From NCBI GenBank assembly GCA_037042915.1, contig CM073193.1, positions 3,844,001 to 3,908,000 of the forward strand: a DNA stretch of 64,000 nt, read 5' to 3'. Below, piece by piece: positions 11,779 to 23,149 of the stretch. The translations under genes and the position numbers were made by a program. Numbering within the stretch: position 1 is the first letter of the stretch; every line of letters begins with the position of its first letter. Under the pieces are notes generated by a model. That model did no database searches, was not told the origin of the DNA, and saw nothing but the letters and a program-made list of their open reading frames with translations. The stretch comes from Auricularia sp. M13. Taxonomy: Eukaryota > Basidiomycota > Agaricomycetes > Auriculariales > Auriculariaceae.

Positions 11779-13557
11779 TCATTGCGCTGGGACGCTGCTC
11801 GTCGCAGCGGCAAAGAGCATGTCCATCGCGCCGCGCACTTTGAGCAACTCGCGTTGCATGCGAAGCTCGTGTTTTATCTTTCTACGCAATTGAGGAGCAA
11901 GCGGATCTATCAGTGGAGACTGGCCGAAAACGAGGCCGTACGTGTCTGCAAGGCCAATGAGCGGGAGTAGCAGCTACGAATGATATAACTGACCGATAAC
12001 CAGACTTGTCACCTCGCAGCAGATGTCACAAAAGCGCGGGTCGGTGACATGCTTGACCAGTAAACGCAGCAGAGGCTCGAGCAGAACGTCGTCTCGGCCG
12101 GAAATGGCAGGCAATATGCCGTCGCGGTGGATGAGCTCCTGCATGAGCGAGAACGCTGTCACGGGTTGTACGTCCTGCAGAAAAGCTACTGTCAGCGTCA
12201 ATCGTCAACCAGGCCGCAATCTACTTGCCTTCCGTAAGACAGCATCCAGCGCAGCAGCGTACTTGAATCGCTTGAGGAATTTGTCGTACTCGCGCAGCTT
12301 CTTGTGTCTGGACGCCAGGACGCGGAACTCTTCCACATTGTTGGTAGTATCTTTGCCCTTCCCCTTCGATTTGTACTGCTTGGTCTGCTTGCCCATGCCG
12401 AGGGCGCGATGGATCCACCCAGGAAGTATTCGTACGTGCCGGTCTTGAGCGGTGCGTCCCCACCCTGCGCGTTGGGGTCGACCGCCTTGGGCTCGCGACG
12501 GCGCACAGAGAAGGTGCCGTCCGACATGCCAGCGCCGATATGGGTGTCATCCGGCGAGACGGCGAGCGCGAGGATGGGCGCAGGATAGCGCATGGTGTGC
12601 ACGACCTTGTAGTTGCTGACGTCGTACACCTTGACGAGGTGATCAAGTCCGCCGGTGAGCAGGCGGCTCGCGGTGCCGTCAAATGCCAGCGCCGTCACGG
12701 TCTTCTGGTGGTTGGAGAGCGCGCGGACGCAGCGGCCGCCCGCGACGAGGTCCCATGCGCGCAGGATGGGCCCCGCCGTGCTCAGCGCGATGGTGCCCGC
12801 GGGGAACAGCGCGACCTGCTCGACGGGCGTGCCGGCGCCGCTGGAGGGCACCATGAGCATCTCGCTCGTGCCTGTGCGCGAGTCGAAGAGGCGCACGGTG
12901 CCGTCGTACGAGCCGGAGAGGATGAGGTGCGGGTTGTGCGACGCGATGAGGCCTGAGCGGACGTAGTCCGTGTGGGCATCGAACGTTGTGACTACAGACT
13001 GCGACGGGATGTCCCAGAGACAGACGGTGCTGTCGTCTGAGCATGAGAGGACGTGGGTCGAGCTGGGCGGGCCGAATTTGGTGACATGGACCGGCCTGGA
13101 GAGCAAGTCAGAAAGAAAGCAAGTTTGCGAAGAGGCAGCGTACTGCTTGTGATGATCCAGCGTTCGAAGAACGGCGCGACTGCTGAGGTCGAATATCTGG
13201 TACGCGTTAAAGGGATAACTGAAAAGGTTGACACGCGTAACAGACCTGGACGAGTCCGGTGTCGTCTCCGGCGACGACGAGCTTGCCGTCGTGTCTAATG
13301 TTGGCGCTGCGGGCGACGTCCTTGAAGCGCGATATGGTCTTGACGACCTTCTGCGTCCTGGGCGCGTAGAGCTGAACGCGGGTGCCGGCGGTGACAGCAT
13401 AGCGGTGTGGCTTTGCGGGCGAGAAATGGACTGCGGTGACGGGCGCGTACTCCTTGACGAAGACGGGGTGCCTGAACCTGCGCCAGTAGCGCGACTCTGC
13501 GCTGCGTTTTGGGCCCGGGCGCGCGTGCTGCTGGACGACGACGGGCGCGTACTCCAT
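11779..13557 (-). CDS. UTP15: UTP15, U3 snoRNP / SSU processome WD40 protein
   Basis: Start ATG 13557 (MEYAPVVVQQHARPG). Introns 13197-13245, 13096-13143, 12175-12228 (GC donor) and 11946-11993. Seven or so WD repeats fill residues 40-330, followed by the Utp15 C-terminal domain (REYDKFLKRFKYAAALDAVLRK, MQELIHRDGI, GRDDVLLEPLLRLL). Role: small-subunit rRNA processing in the nucleolus. Near 12,390-12,400 the frame changes from GGSIAPSA to the next coding frame (KSKGKGK). Either a 68-nt intron from the GT near 12,410 or a small indel explains it; homologues carry similar Lys/Gly-rich sequence here, which favours an indel. Divergent from TCTP. Confidence 0.93.
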
Positions 13558-13669
13558 GGCTTGTCTGAGGAAAATAGGCGCCCGTGCAAAATCTGGGCTG
13601 GCAATTGATCTCCGCCTGGCAGCAGCCCTCAAGTCCTTCTCCTTCCTTCCGCCCGCTCCCTCGCCCGCC
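13558..13669. promoter_or_regulatory. Bidirectional promoter UTP15 / TCTP
   Basis: 112 bp between the divergent start codons of a ribosome-biogenesis gene and a highly expressed translation-linked gene. Pyrimidine-rich toward TCTP; no TATA box seen. Confidence 0.55.
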
Positions 13670-14455
13670 ATGCTTCTGTACACCGACATCCTCACCGGCG
13701 ACGAGATGTTCTCGGACGCCTTCAAGCTGTACGCATATATCCATCCCAAAGGCCCGCCCGCTGCCAGCTCACCGGCCACAGCAAGGAGGTCGACGACATC
13801 GCGATCGAGGTCGACTGCCGCACGATCACCGTCAAGCCCGGCGCGGACGTCGACATCGGTGCGCACGGGCCCCGCAGAGCGTGCATCGACGCTGATGCTG
13901 GCGATATCGCGCCCGATATCTAGGCGCGAACCCGTCGGCTGAGGAGCAGGACGAGGCGGTCGAGGACGGCGCCGTCACCGTCAACGACGTCGTCTACTCC
14001 TTCCGTCTCCAGTCCACCTCGTTCGACAAAAAGAGCTACCTGACCTACCTCAAGGTCCGTCCGTCCGTCCGTCCGGCGCCTAACCCCGTCGTCACTCACC
14101 CCGTACCCAGGGCTACATGAAGGCAGTCAAAGCAAAGCTCGTCGAGACCAACCCCGACCGCGTTGAGGCCTTCGAGAAGGCCGCACAGGCGTTTGCCAAA
14201 AAGATCGTGGCCAACTTCAAGGACTACGAATTCGTCAGTGCTTCAAGCACTCAGTCCTCCCCAGCTAACCCGATCCTGCCCCACAGTACACCGGCGAGTC
14301 GATGAACCCCGATGGCATGATTGCGCTCCTCAACTACCGCGAGGACGGCACTACGCGTGGGTCCCCGCTGTCCACATCGATCTTGTCCCCTGACAGATTC
14401 GTTCGCAGCATATCTGACCTTCTGGAAGGACGGCCTCAAGGAGGTCAAGCTCTGA
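13670..14455 (+). CDS. TMA19: Translationally controlled tumour protein homologue
   Basis: Six exons, 168 aa, the usual family length. Introns 13729-13781, 13859-13923, 14055-14110, 14234-14286 and 14357-14408. Landmarks: MLLYTDILTGDEMFSDAFK at the N-terminus, the TCTP core (AVTVNDVVYSFRLQ), AYMK-type GYMKAVKAKL, and the ending TFWKDGLKEVKL. The family is a small ribosome-associated cytoplasmic protein. Intron 3 opens with a perfect GTCC tetranucleotide repeat. An AATAAA at 14668 is a candidate poly(A) signal. Confidence 0.96.
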
Positions 14456-14770
14456 ATCGCTGTCCTTCTCCAGTGTCATATTTGTGCTTTATGTTCATGT
14501 CTGTATCCTCACCGCCGTCCTGTTGTGCAGAATATAGATGTCACGAGCAATTCTTCCGTTCCTCCAAGTTCAAGCGCTTTACTCCACTTTCCACAGAACC
14601 GTGGCGCACAACCCGAACACGAACGTTGTTGATGCAGACGAATTAAATTGAAGGAGGGGAACGAATCAATAAAACTTTAATTACGCATACAACGTCAGGA
14701 GGCCAACGAGATCCTAGACAACACAAAGTGTATCGGCACACTTTTTAAATGTAGGAATCGTCAACTAGAC
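14456..14770. other. Convergent 3' flanks of TCTP and PDI
   Basis: 315 bp with no coding signal. AATAAA at 14668-14673 on the plus strand is the only clear processing-type motif. Confidence 0.5.
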
Positions 14771-16597
14771 CTACAACTCATCATGGAATTCATGCTGGGC
14801 CTCCTCGGTCGGCTGCGCGACCTTCGGCGACTCGCTCGGGACCTCCTCCGACGCCTTCGAGCCCTTGAACGGCACAGAGGCATCAAGCGGGTTGACGGCG
14901 TGCGTCTCGACGAACTCGACGAGCGACTCGAACGACCGGTCACCCTCGTAGTCGATGAACTCACGCGAGCCAGCCTTCTTGAACTTGAGCGTCGGGAAGC
15001 CAGACACGCGGAACGGCACCGAGGCCGGGAGGTCGTTCTCGGTCGCCTCCATCTTCGCACTGAAGGAGAGGATGTAAGATAAGCGGCGATGATCAATAAT
15101 CTCAAAGAAAATGTGGAAAACGCACATGGTGATGCGGTCCTTCACGGCAGCGTACTTGTCGCCAAGAGAATCCCAGGTCGGCTTAAGACGCTTGCAGTGT
15201 CCGCACCAGGTGGCGTAGAACTCGACAAAGACGTCCTTGTCGTCGTCGAACACAACCTTGTCAAACTCCTGGCCGACGAGGTAGTAGACGCTCTCGTCCT
15301 GGCTCTCCGGGACCGGCTCCGACTTGAGCTTCGGGACGAGCTTGCCCTCAACGAAGAGGTCGGCAAAGGCGGTAATCGCATCGGCCGTGATCTCGTTATC
15401 GGTGAATGGGTACTTGAGCTGGCCCTCGAGGTCCTGGATGACGAATGCGGGCCACTTGTCGCCAGCAAGGTTGAGGGCCTTGCCGTGGTCGGCGAACTTG
15501 ACGGCGTCGATGTAGACGAAGTTGAGCTTGCCCTTGTACTTGCGGGCCGCGGGGCGGAGCGCCTCGACGTACTCGGCGTGCTTCGGGTCGGTGGGCTCGA
15601 TGAACAGGTACGCGAGCGGCAGGCCGGCCTGCGCGTAGCGGCCGTAGTTCTCCGGGCCAACCTCGTCGACGAGCGGCATCGAGTTCGCGGCGATGAATGC
15701 CTCGAGGTCCTCTGCGGCAAAGTCCTTCTTCTCGAAGTCGAGGCGGGGCTCGTCGAACTTGCGGTAAATGACAACGGCCGGGGGAGTCACGCCGGCGGCG
15801 GCAATGGCAGCCTCGTCGGTGGAGAGACCGAAGAGGTAGTCATCACGGTGCTTCTCGGCGACCTGGGAGAAGACGGGGGCGGGTGCGTCGGTGGCGGACG
15901 AGGCATAGGCGATCACAACGATGTTGTCGGCGGCCTTGAACTCGTCGTGGTTCGCTGCCGTGACCTCGGTGACTGCGGGGAGCGACTGCCTGTGGAGACG
16001 GGTCGGAACATGCCCATAGCCGCACAGAGAGCGAGGCGACTTACTTGACCATGTAGCTAATGATTCCATCGGCTTTCCGAGGACCGGTGTAGTCGGTGGG
16101 GGTGCCGTTACGGAAGACCTGAGCGCTGTCAGCACCTGACTGGGCCGAAAAAGTCAGGATTCGCATGTACCTTGAGCGTGCTGTATGCAATTTAGCTCGT
16201 CAGCTTCCTGGGCGATATGAAGGGCAAGGCGGGGCACGCACGGGTAGCCCTGGACGCCGTGGGATTGGCAGAGGTCTGCCTGGTCGACACAGTCGACCTT
16301 TGCAACCTTGATGTTCTTGGCCTTGAGCGCAGTCGCGGCCTCCTCGTAGTGAGGCGCGAGGGCTTTGCAGTGGCCGCACCTGCGCGCAACGGGTCAGGCA
16401 AAGCGGGCTCCCAGGCTCGCAGGCTGACTGCTGACTAACCAGGGCGCGAAGAACTCGACGAGAATGAGCGGCTCGGGGTCGACGAGCTTGTTGAAGTCGG
16501 CGGCGGTGAGGGAAATGACATCCGACTCTTCTGCGGCGTCTGCGGCGACTGCGGTGGCCACGAGCAGCGCCGACGAGATGAAACGGAAGAACCGCAT
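14771..16597 (-). CDS. PDI1: Protein disulfide isomerase
   Basis: Six exons, 510 aa. Introns 16380-16439, 16181-16241, 16119-16170, 15990-16044 and 15060-15125. A signal peptide starts at MRFFRFISSALLVATAVAA. Two thioredoxin domains each keep a CGHC active site: residues about 50-60 (FFAPWCGHCKAL) and about 385 (FYATWCGHCKRL). The C-terminus is HDEL, the ER retention signal. Function: disulfide formation and isomerisation in the ER lumen. Exon 3 (16171-16180) is only 10 nt, and both flanking introns need it to keep the frame. Confidence 0.97.
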
Positions 16598-17138
16598 TTT
16601 GGTCGGGAGGAAGGGGAGGGTGAGAGTGAAAACGGCGGGCAGCGGAGTCCTTAAGTTATAGCCTGTGGGCCTACGTGTCACTTTGGCTATGGGCCTAAAC
16701 TTCCACGTCCCCCGCCTTTCTTGACTCAGCTCGCGCTAAGTACCAAGCACCAGTGCACGCTCGAGCGCTGGCAGCTTGGGTTGGACACTGCTCTTGACTA
16801 TTCCGGGCAGCGTGCCCGACCACCACCTTCTACAACGTTCCCGGATATTCGTCGGATTCTGTCATTAGGATATATCTTAAGCTGCCCGACAAGATTGCAG
16901 GCCACATGCAACCCTACAAGCGCGCCCTCCCAGCTCTCCTCGCTGCTGTATCTGCCTCTCGTCTCGCCCTTGCTAAACCACCCGCTTCACACCTCGTCTC
17001 GCGCCATAGTCAGTGTCTAGCCACGGTAAGGCCCCCGGTCCTCTTGGAGCGCAAACATGGTCGAACTCAACGTCTGGCTGAAATCTCCAGCCCTCCTCCT
17101 TCTCCCTGTTCTCCACAACCTGCGCACCTGCATCCATC
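16598..17138. other. Divergent promoter region between PDI and the next gene
   Basis: 541 bp without recognisable coding sequence. An open frame at 16906-17142 has no protein-like features. Confidence 0.5.
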
Positions 17139-17521
17139 ATGAGCGAGAACGCGTCTCTCCCGACCGCCGACGAGCTCCCGACGACGACGCCGAAGCTTCT
17201 CCTCCCGCCCTCGGCCACTCCTGCTGAGGCTGAAGCAGCCCAAGAGTCTTCTGCCCGGGTCCTGGAGGTCGACGGCGCCAAAGTCGTTTTGGACAAGCTT
17301 GGTCCGGTCGTAGTGAACAGCGACGGCGTATGTCCACAATCTCTAGGAACCACGAAAGGCACGTACTGATCGTTCCGCAGACTATCTCGCGCATAGCCAA
17401 CTGGCACGAATTGTCAGAGCATGAGCAAAAGACTACATTGCGACGCATCGGCAAGCGCAACCAGGAGCGCCGCGAGGCGCTTCTCGAGAAGGCTCAAGCG
17501 CAGGCTGGCGCTTCGCAGTGA
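17139..17521 (+). CDS. Small conserved fungal protein of unknown function
   Basis: Two exons (17139-17327 and 17381-17521), 109 aa. The second half (LDKLGPVVVNSDGTISRI, then ANW and RRIGKRNQERR) resembles a short motif I recall from many ascomycete and basidiomycete genomes. The N-terminus is disordered and Ser/Thr/Pro-rich; the C-terminus is a charged helix. No function is known to me. Convergent with the SDR gene. Confidence 0.75.
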
Positions 17522-17689
17522 TCGACTTTTCTGCGCTTTCGTGTACATTTATCTGGATGGGAGACAATCAATGAGCAATCCGGAATATTCATTTGGTGTG
17601 GGTTGAATCAAGATGCTAGCTAACACAAAAGTGCAGAACCCGTCCATAGAAACGGTCGGTGGGAAAATGTTATATCGGTACAACGAGCG

Positions 17690-18693
17690 TCACTTCTTAT
17701 ACGGCGCGCATTCCCGCCCATCTATGTTTACAAACTGGCCAGAGAGCTCCTTGGACGCTTCGAGCGCGAGGCGAACAATCACTGACGCCGGGACGTCCGG
17801 GCTGGCGAGCTTTCCATGTTCGTGCAGGTCGATAAACTTCTTGTGGTCGGCGGGGAGCATGACATTGCTCCCGGAGCTTCGAATGAGGACCTGCATCTTT
17901 TCGAGCGAGCGCGAGTCAGCCGACGAACAGTGAAGTGAGATTATGGTTTGCCTACGTACATCAGTGGCTACGACACCTGGGCGGAAGGCGATGGAAGTGA
18001 CCGAGGGTTCTTCACTGGCATAGGTTCTGGGAGCACCGTTATCAGCGTCAATGTGGACAGAGACGCAGCAAACATACCTTGCAAGACTGTTCATGGCTGC
18101 TTTGCCGGCATTATAAGGGCCCCAGCCAGCAGTGCCGCCAACAGCAGCACCAGAACTGACAAAGATGACTTTTCCACCGCCCGTAGCAGTGCTCTGGCGA
18201 AGCAGTGGGGTGGCATGCTGGAGAGCCAGAACGAGGGAGAAGAAGTTGACGTCGAAATGGTCCTTCCACTTGTCGAGCGAGGCGCCAGAGGTATCCGTAA
18301 TGCGCGCGAGTGGGTCGACTATTCCAGCGTTGAGCACGAGAGCATCCAGACCGCCAAATTTATCTTTGGCCGTGGCCACGGCCAGGCTGATAACGTCGGG
18401 ATCGGTGCTGGATGTATGCGGTTGGGCCATGGGACAGCGTGATCGGGCGTGGAGTGCTTACACGCTGCCCTGGACGGCGACGAGCTGGTCCGGGTAGTTG
18501 GACGCGAGATCTCGCAGCTCAGGGGGGCTGGAGCGCGAGACGGCGACGACTCTGGCGTTGTGGTCGAGGAAAATGCGGGCGACGGCGAGGCCGATCCCCC
18601 TGAGAGGCGCGGGATGAGCGCGAGCGGCGGAGAAGGGACAGCGGCTTGCCTGGACGCGCCGGTGACGAGCGCGACGGGCTGGGCGGTGGCCAT
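17690..18693 (-). CDS. Short-chain dehydrogenase/reductase
   Basis: Five exons, 261 aa, classical SDR length. Introns 18600-18649 (GC donor), 18408-18461, 18027-18077 and 17897-17959. Motifs: TGASRGIG for NAD(P) binding at residues 12-19, LNAG near 80, the catalytic Ser in VSSGAAVGG near 140 and YNAGK near 155, and PGVVATDM after it. Substrate unknown; it resembles fungal SDRs with a split TGxxxGxG exon. Divergent from PDB1 by 102 bp. Confidence 0.92.
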
Positions 18694-18795
18694 GGCTGCT
18701 CACTGTCAGGCGCCTGTCTGTCGGGGCGTGACGGAAGAGGGAGGTCCGCGTTTGCCCGCCCCAGTCTTTCGACTTTTCCTCTCTCGCCGCCAAAA
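18694..18795. promoter_or_regulatory. Bidirectional promoter SDR / PDB1
   Basis: 102 bp between start codons; no TATA box seen. A short pyrimidine tract precedes the PDB1 ATG. Confidence 0.5.
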
Positions 18796-20189
18796 ATGCC
18801 CGCCCCGTCCGCGGTCCTCGCTCGTCTGTCGCGCGCAACCCGCGTCGCCGCCCGCCCCGCCGGACGCGCCTTGCCCAGCGCGGCCTGCCCGCCGCCCAGC
18901 AGAGGAGATGGGCAAGCTCCAGTCAGCAGACCCAGGCGCGCGCAGTCCTTGGGCCCGCTGCCGTGCCATTTACTGAGCCTTTTCCGCGCTGCAGATGACG
19001 GTGCGCGAGGCATTGAACAGCGCAATGGAGGAGGAGATGCTGCGCGACGAGACCGTCTACATTCTCGGCGAGGAGGTCGCCCGCTACAACGGCGCGTACA
19101 AGGCGCGCGCTCATCAGTCCACATTTTCTCGTCCCACAACTGACCGCAACACAGGTTACGAAGGGTCTGCTCGACAAATTCGGCGAAAAACGCGTAGTCG
19201 ACACGCCCATCACAGAAATGGGTTTTGCTGGTCTTGCCGTCGGCTCTGCGCTTGCGGGTCTCCGTCCCATGTCAGCTCTCCAGCATACCTTCTAGTGCTC
19301 ATGCTGATATTCCGGTATATAGTTGCGAGTTCATGACGTTCAATTTTGCGATGCAGGCCATCGACCAGATCGTCAACTCGGCAGGCAAGACCTATTACAT
19401 GTCCGGCGGAAACGTCCCCTGCCCTGTCGTCTTCCGTGGGCCAAACGGTGCCGCGGCCGGTGTCGCTGCCCAACACTCCCAGGACTACGCAGCATGGTAC
19501 GGCCAAATTCCCGGCCTCAAGGTCATCTCGCCCTGGAACTCGGAGGACTGCCGCGGCCTGCTCAAGGTCACACCACTCCTCCAACCTTTGCTCGTGCTCA
19601 CAGTATTCCAGGCAGCAATTCGTGACCCTAACCCAGTCGTCTTCCTCGAGAACGAGATGATGTACGGCGTGTCCTTCCCAGTCAGCCAAGAGGCGCTCTC
19701 GGAGGACTTCCTGCTCCCCATTGGCAAGGCCAAGGTCGAGCGCGAAGGCTCCGACATCACCATTGTCGCCCACTCGAAGATGGTCACGCATTCACTCGAG
19801 GCCGCCGAGATTCTTGAGAAGGAGGAGGGCGTCAAGGCCGAAGTCATCAATATGCGCTCCATCCGCCCGCTCGATATCGACACTATCAAGAAGTCGATCA
19901 AGAAGACGAACCGCCTCGTCACCGTCGAGGGCGGCTTCCCCATGTTCGGCGTCGGCAGCGAAATCTGCGCGCAGGTAGTAGAGAGCGAGGCGTTCGACTA
20001 CCTCGATGCGCCTGTCGAGCGTGTCACTGGCGCCGATGTCCCGACTCCCGTGAGTACTTCGCGTGTTCATCAGTACTGTAGCCTGATTCACCCGCGACTC
20101 TTCAGTATGCCAAGAACCTCGAGGCTCTGGCTTTCCCGGATACTGGGGTCATTGTTCGCGTCGCGAAGCGCGCCTTATACAAGTCGTAA
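18796..20189 (+). CDS. PDB1: Pyruvate dehydrogenase E1 component beta subunit, mitochondrial
   Basis: Clear exons: 18995-19102, 19155-19270, 19323-19566, 19612-20049 and 20106-20189. Family landmarks: [66 protein letters not shown] and FLENEMMYG. Role: TPP-dependent decarboxylation of pyruvate in the mitochondrial matrix, with E1 alpha. The first exon encodes a transit peptide (Arg/Ala-rich, with RRWASS, a likely processing site), but ATG 18796 and RRWASS are in different frames. A 35-nt intron 18844-18878 or a 1-nt indel would join them. A 32-nt intron (18963-18994) links it to the mature part. Intron 19103 has a GC donor. Confidence 0.94.
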
Positions 20190-20970
20190 TCGGGTATTCA
20201 CGTTCACTTCTTTTCTTGCGCGGCAAACGGTGTACATATTATCTTACCTACTTAGACGCGCCCGCCGTGCAGTCGTTTTTTGGAGCCAGGGACAGTGATG
20301 TTAATCGTCGAGATTTCGAAGATGGCGCTCGCCGTGGACCGATGCATTGAGGTTTCGACGTCTCTCCTAATATCGAAATAGCAACCAACACTGCTCGTGC
20401 TTGAGGCCGTTCGGGCCTCAGGACCTCTCGACAACACTGTATCGAGCTGCCAGTCAGGTTCTGCTTGGGTTTGTCGGCAGTTTTTGACTTTCCAAGCCCA
20501 ATACATTTCCCGGTCGAGAAACCCCGCGCTCCTGCTGCCGAAGGTCGTTATCCCGTCAATCCGCAAGATTCAGTTGTCGGTATGCTACGAAGATTAGTCA
20601 CGCACCTATCTACATATCATGACGGGGCGTGGACCGCCGCCAACTAGCTATTTGTAGTGATATTGTATGGTGTTCGGAACACTGACTATTACAGTACTTG
20701 GACCAATTCGAGTTGAATACCGTGCAGCAATGCTTGGTGAAGCTGTTCCCTTTCAGAGGTTCGTGGGATAGATGAAATTGGCGTCAAGGGCGACGAGCGG
20801 GCAGATTCTCGAAGAGTAGAACAGCTCAAGCGTACACAAACATTGACACAACTGGAAACAATGCGACCACCACCTGGTCATAAAAAAATATATGCAGCGC
20901 CATCCCCGGCCATACCATACAAATCGATAATAATTCAAAGACGACAGCGTCTATGCGATTATGCTGCAGC
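20190..20970. other. Intergenic region between convergent PDB1 and hydrolase genes
   Basis: 781 bp; AT-richer than its neighbours. No coding frame I would support. Confidence 0.5.
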
Positions 20971-22839
20971 CTACTCCATATCCACCCCCAGCCAATTGAA
21001 AATGTCGTGAAACTGCGCGCAATTCGTGAGAATGGCCTCGCCATGCATGCCTGTGGGGTTCCACATGACGCCCTCGCCATCGCGCGCGCCGTGCGCAAGC
21101 AGGTACTGCCGCACACGCTCGCTCGCCACGATTGAATCGTGTCCGCCCAGATGGAACTTGGTGTAAGCGGCGTTACGCGCGTTGGGAATTTCTTCGATCC
21201 AGAGCGTGTTTTCCGCCCACTGTTTTGCTATTGTTAAGCGATGATTCTTGGTGGATGGGCACTTGAAGACTCACATTGAAGTGTCGCTGGATCGTGTTGG
21301 CGATGCCCAGCTCTGTGCCGACGAAATAGCGCATCAAGAGTTGCAGACCCTGGAAAAACAAACTGCGCTGAGCACCCAGACCTGGTCATGCGCAACACAC
21401 CGAAACTCACGTTTTGCGGCACACGATACACAAAGTTATAGCACACGTCGCCTTCCCAGGTGCAGAAAACGACGGGATCGACAAAACATGATCTCTTGAC
21501 GAGGCGAGGGTATTCCTTGACGAGCCACGCGTGCGGGATCGATCCACTGCCAGCGTTTTAGCACGAGGACGAGGAAAGCATGTAGTCGGCATACGCACTT
21601 GGAATGGCTGAGCACAGTAACGCCACACGCCGTCCAGCCCAACTTGTCCAGGAGACTATGCATGGCTTCGACCATCTCACGCTGCCCCATGGGTTTCAGA
21701 TGCATAGGATGGAATATTTCCTGAGAGATGCTGGGTTGACGCAAGACGAGCACAGGGCGATCGGGATGCGCGTGCATTAGCCGACCGATGATGTCCTGGT
21801 ATTGGAGGAAGCCTACGCCGAGACCGTGCAGGAACACGATGGGCTGCAGGCCGGACGCGGGAGACCATGACGGCGGGACGCGGAGCAGGTAGTCGAGGCT
21901 GGCATGTTGGCCGATCTGCGCGCGGTATTTGGAGACGAAGTGGCGCCGAAGGAGGTAGTTCCCGAGGGCTATTAGGCATAGTAGATCTGTATGGTTTGTC
22001 TTCAGCATGTAATGGGGAATGGGGCGGGAGCAGACGTACAAATGGACGGCCATGGACGTTGATTGGGTCGAGTTTGAGAAGATATGGTCGGCCCTCTGGA
22101 TTTGAGCCTTCTGGCAGTGTGCAGCCCGTGCGATACTGGAGTAACTGTAGGGCATCCTGCAATGCTACACGGTGGCCCTCGGGGATGTCGTCAACGCTGG
22201 TAAAATAGGCGCCGAAGGTAGCCCAATACAGCCAGGTCTGCATCTCGTGTAGGTGAATAGCACTCCAAGGGATACCGCGAAACCTGAGATTAAGGTCAGC
22301 GTTGTTGAGAGCAATATTGAGACAATACTGTCGGTTACCATGTACGGAGACTGTCGCGGAAGCTGACCGCCCGAGGGTCGTCGAAGCGCAGGGGCTCGAA
22401 AATTGCCATGGGGTCGACGGCCGAGGATTTGTCGTCTGCTGAGACGGCGACCTGAGTCAAGCCAGCTTCGAGAACACGGGAGAGACATTTCCGGAGCAGG
22501 TGAATGTCGACGGGTGTGGGTGCTGGTGTGCCTGCTATAGAGGTATATAACCTGTAGTGGAATACGCTGAAGATGACCTGGGAGGGCGTGTCAAACGTGT
22601 GAGGCTGCTGGGGAGTGTAGAATATACCTCTACGAGACAGAACGCAAAGAGGCAGCGTCCTGGCCACGCGAAGCTGAGGAGACCGTTCGTTGAGGCGAGT
22701 GAGTAAAGAACGAACGCCCAGGAGAAGGGCACGAGAGAATAGACAGGGCCGACCAAGAAAAGCAGGCACGCGTAATAAGACAAGGCGCGCCGCTGGACCG
22801 GCCTGGGAGCTCGTCGAGCGCAGCAGCGTGCGGCTTCAT
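20971..22839 (-). CDS. Membrane-anchored alpha/beta hydrolase
   Basis: Introns 22578-22627, 22284-22338, 22000-22039, 21547-21598, 21350-21410 and 21220-21274. The N-terminal part holds hydrophobic segments (YYACLLFLVGPVYSLV, FVLYSLASTNGLLSF). Later comes the oxyanion region VFLHGLGVG, the nucleophile elbow SHSNGS split by intron 21547-21598, and a C-terminal GMHGEAILT stretch offering the catalytic His. This pattern fits a widespread basidiomycete serine hydrolase group of unknown substrate. The 5' end is uncertain: ATG 22839 is in a different frame from the first membrane segment, whose frame is open further upstream without an ATG. The 40-nt intron 22000-22039 was chosen because the more obvious acceptor leads to stops. 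Confidence 0.8.
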
Positions 22840-23149
22840 TGCAGCGCTGGTCAGAGCTGGTCGCACCAGGACAGTCAGCAGCGATGTTCAGCAACAGCAG
22901 CGGCGGCCGAACACGTGATTTAGCAGGATTTTCTGTTTCGCGTGCAATAGTTCAGTTATTGCACTTTTGCTTCTCACTAATCCTGTAAGTATCTACAGAG
23001 CATGTATCTCGGATAGTTGTATGAATACGGAGCATATGCAACAGTAATACCAAGACTCGAGGAAGGAAACTATCTTATCAGTTCATCTTTTCCGTCCCGG
23101 CCGACAGTCCGTCATCCGTTCTGCATCTTTTTCCCTTTCCATTCGCAAA

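Noticed and set aside
12540-12956. Long plus-strand open frame opposite UTP15
   Set aside because: It lies within the WD40 exons on the other strand; GC-rich codon bias keeps antisense frames open.
15089-16048. 319-codon plus-strand frame opposite PDI
   Set aside because: Val/Glu/Gly-rich mirror of the PDI coding exon; no domain and no promoter.
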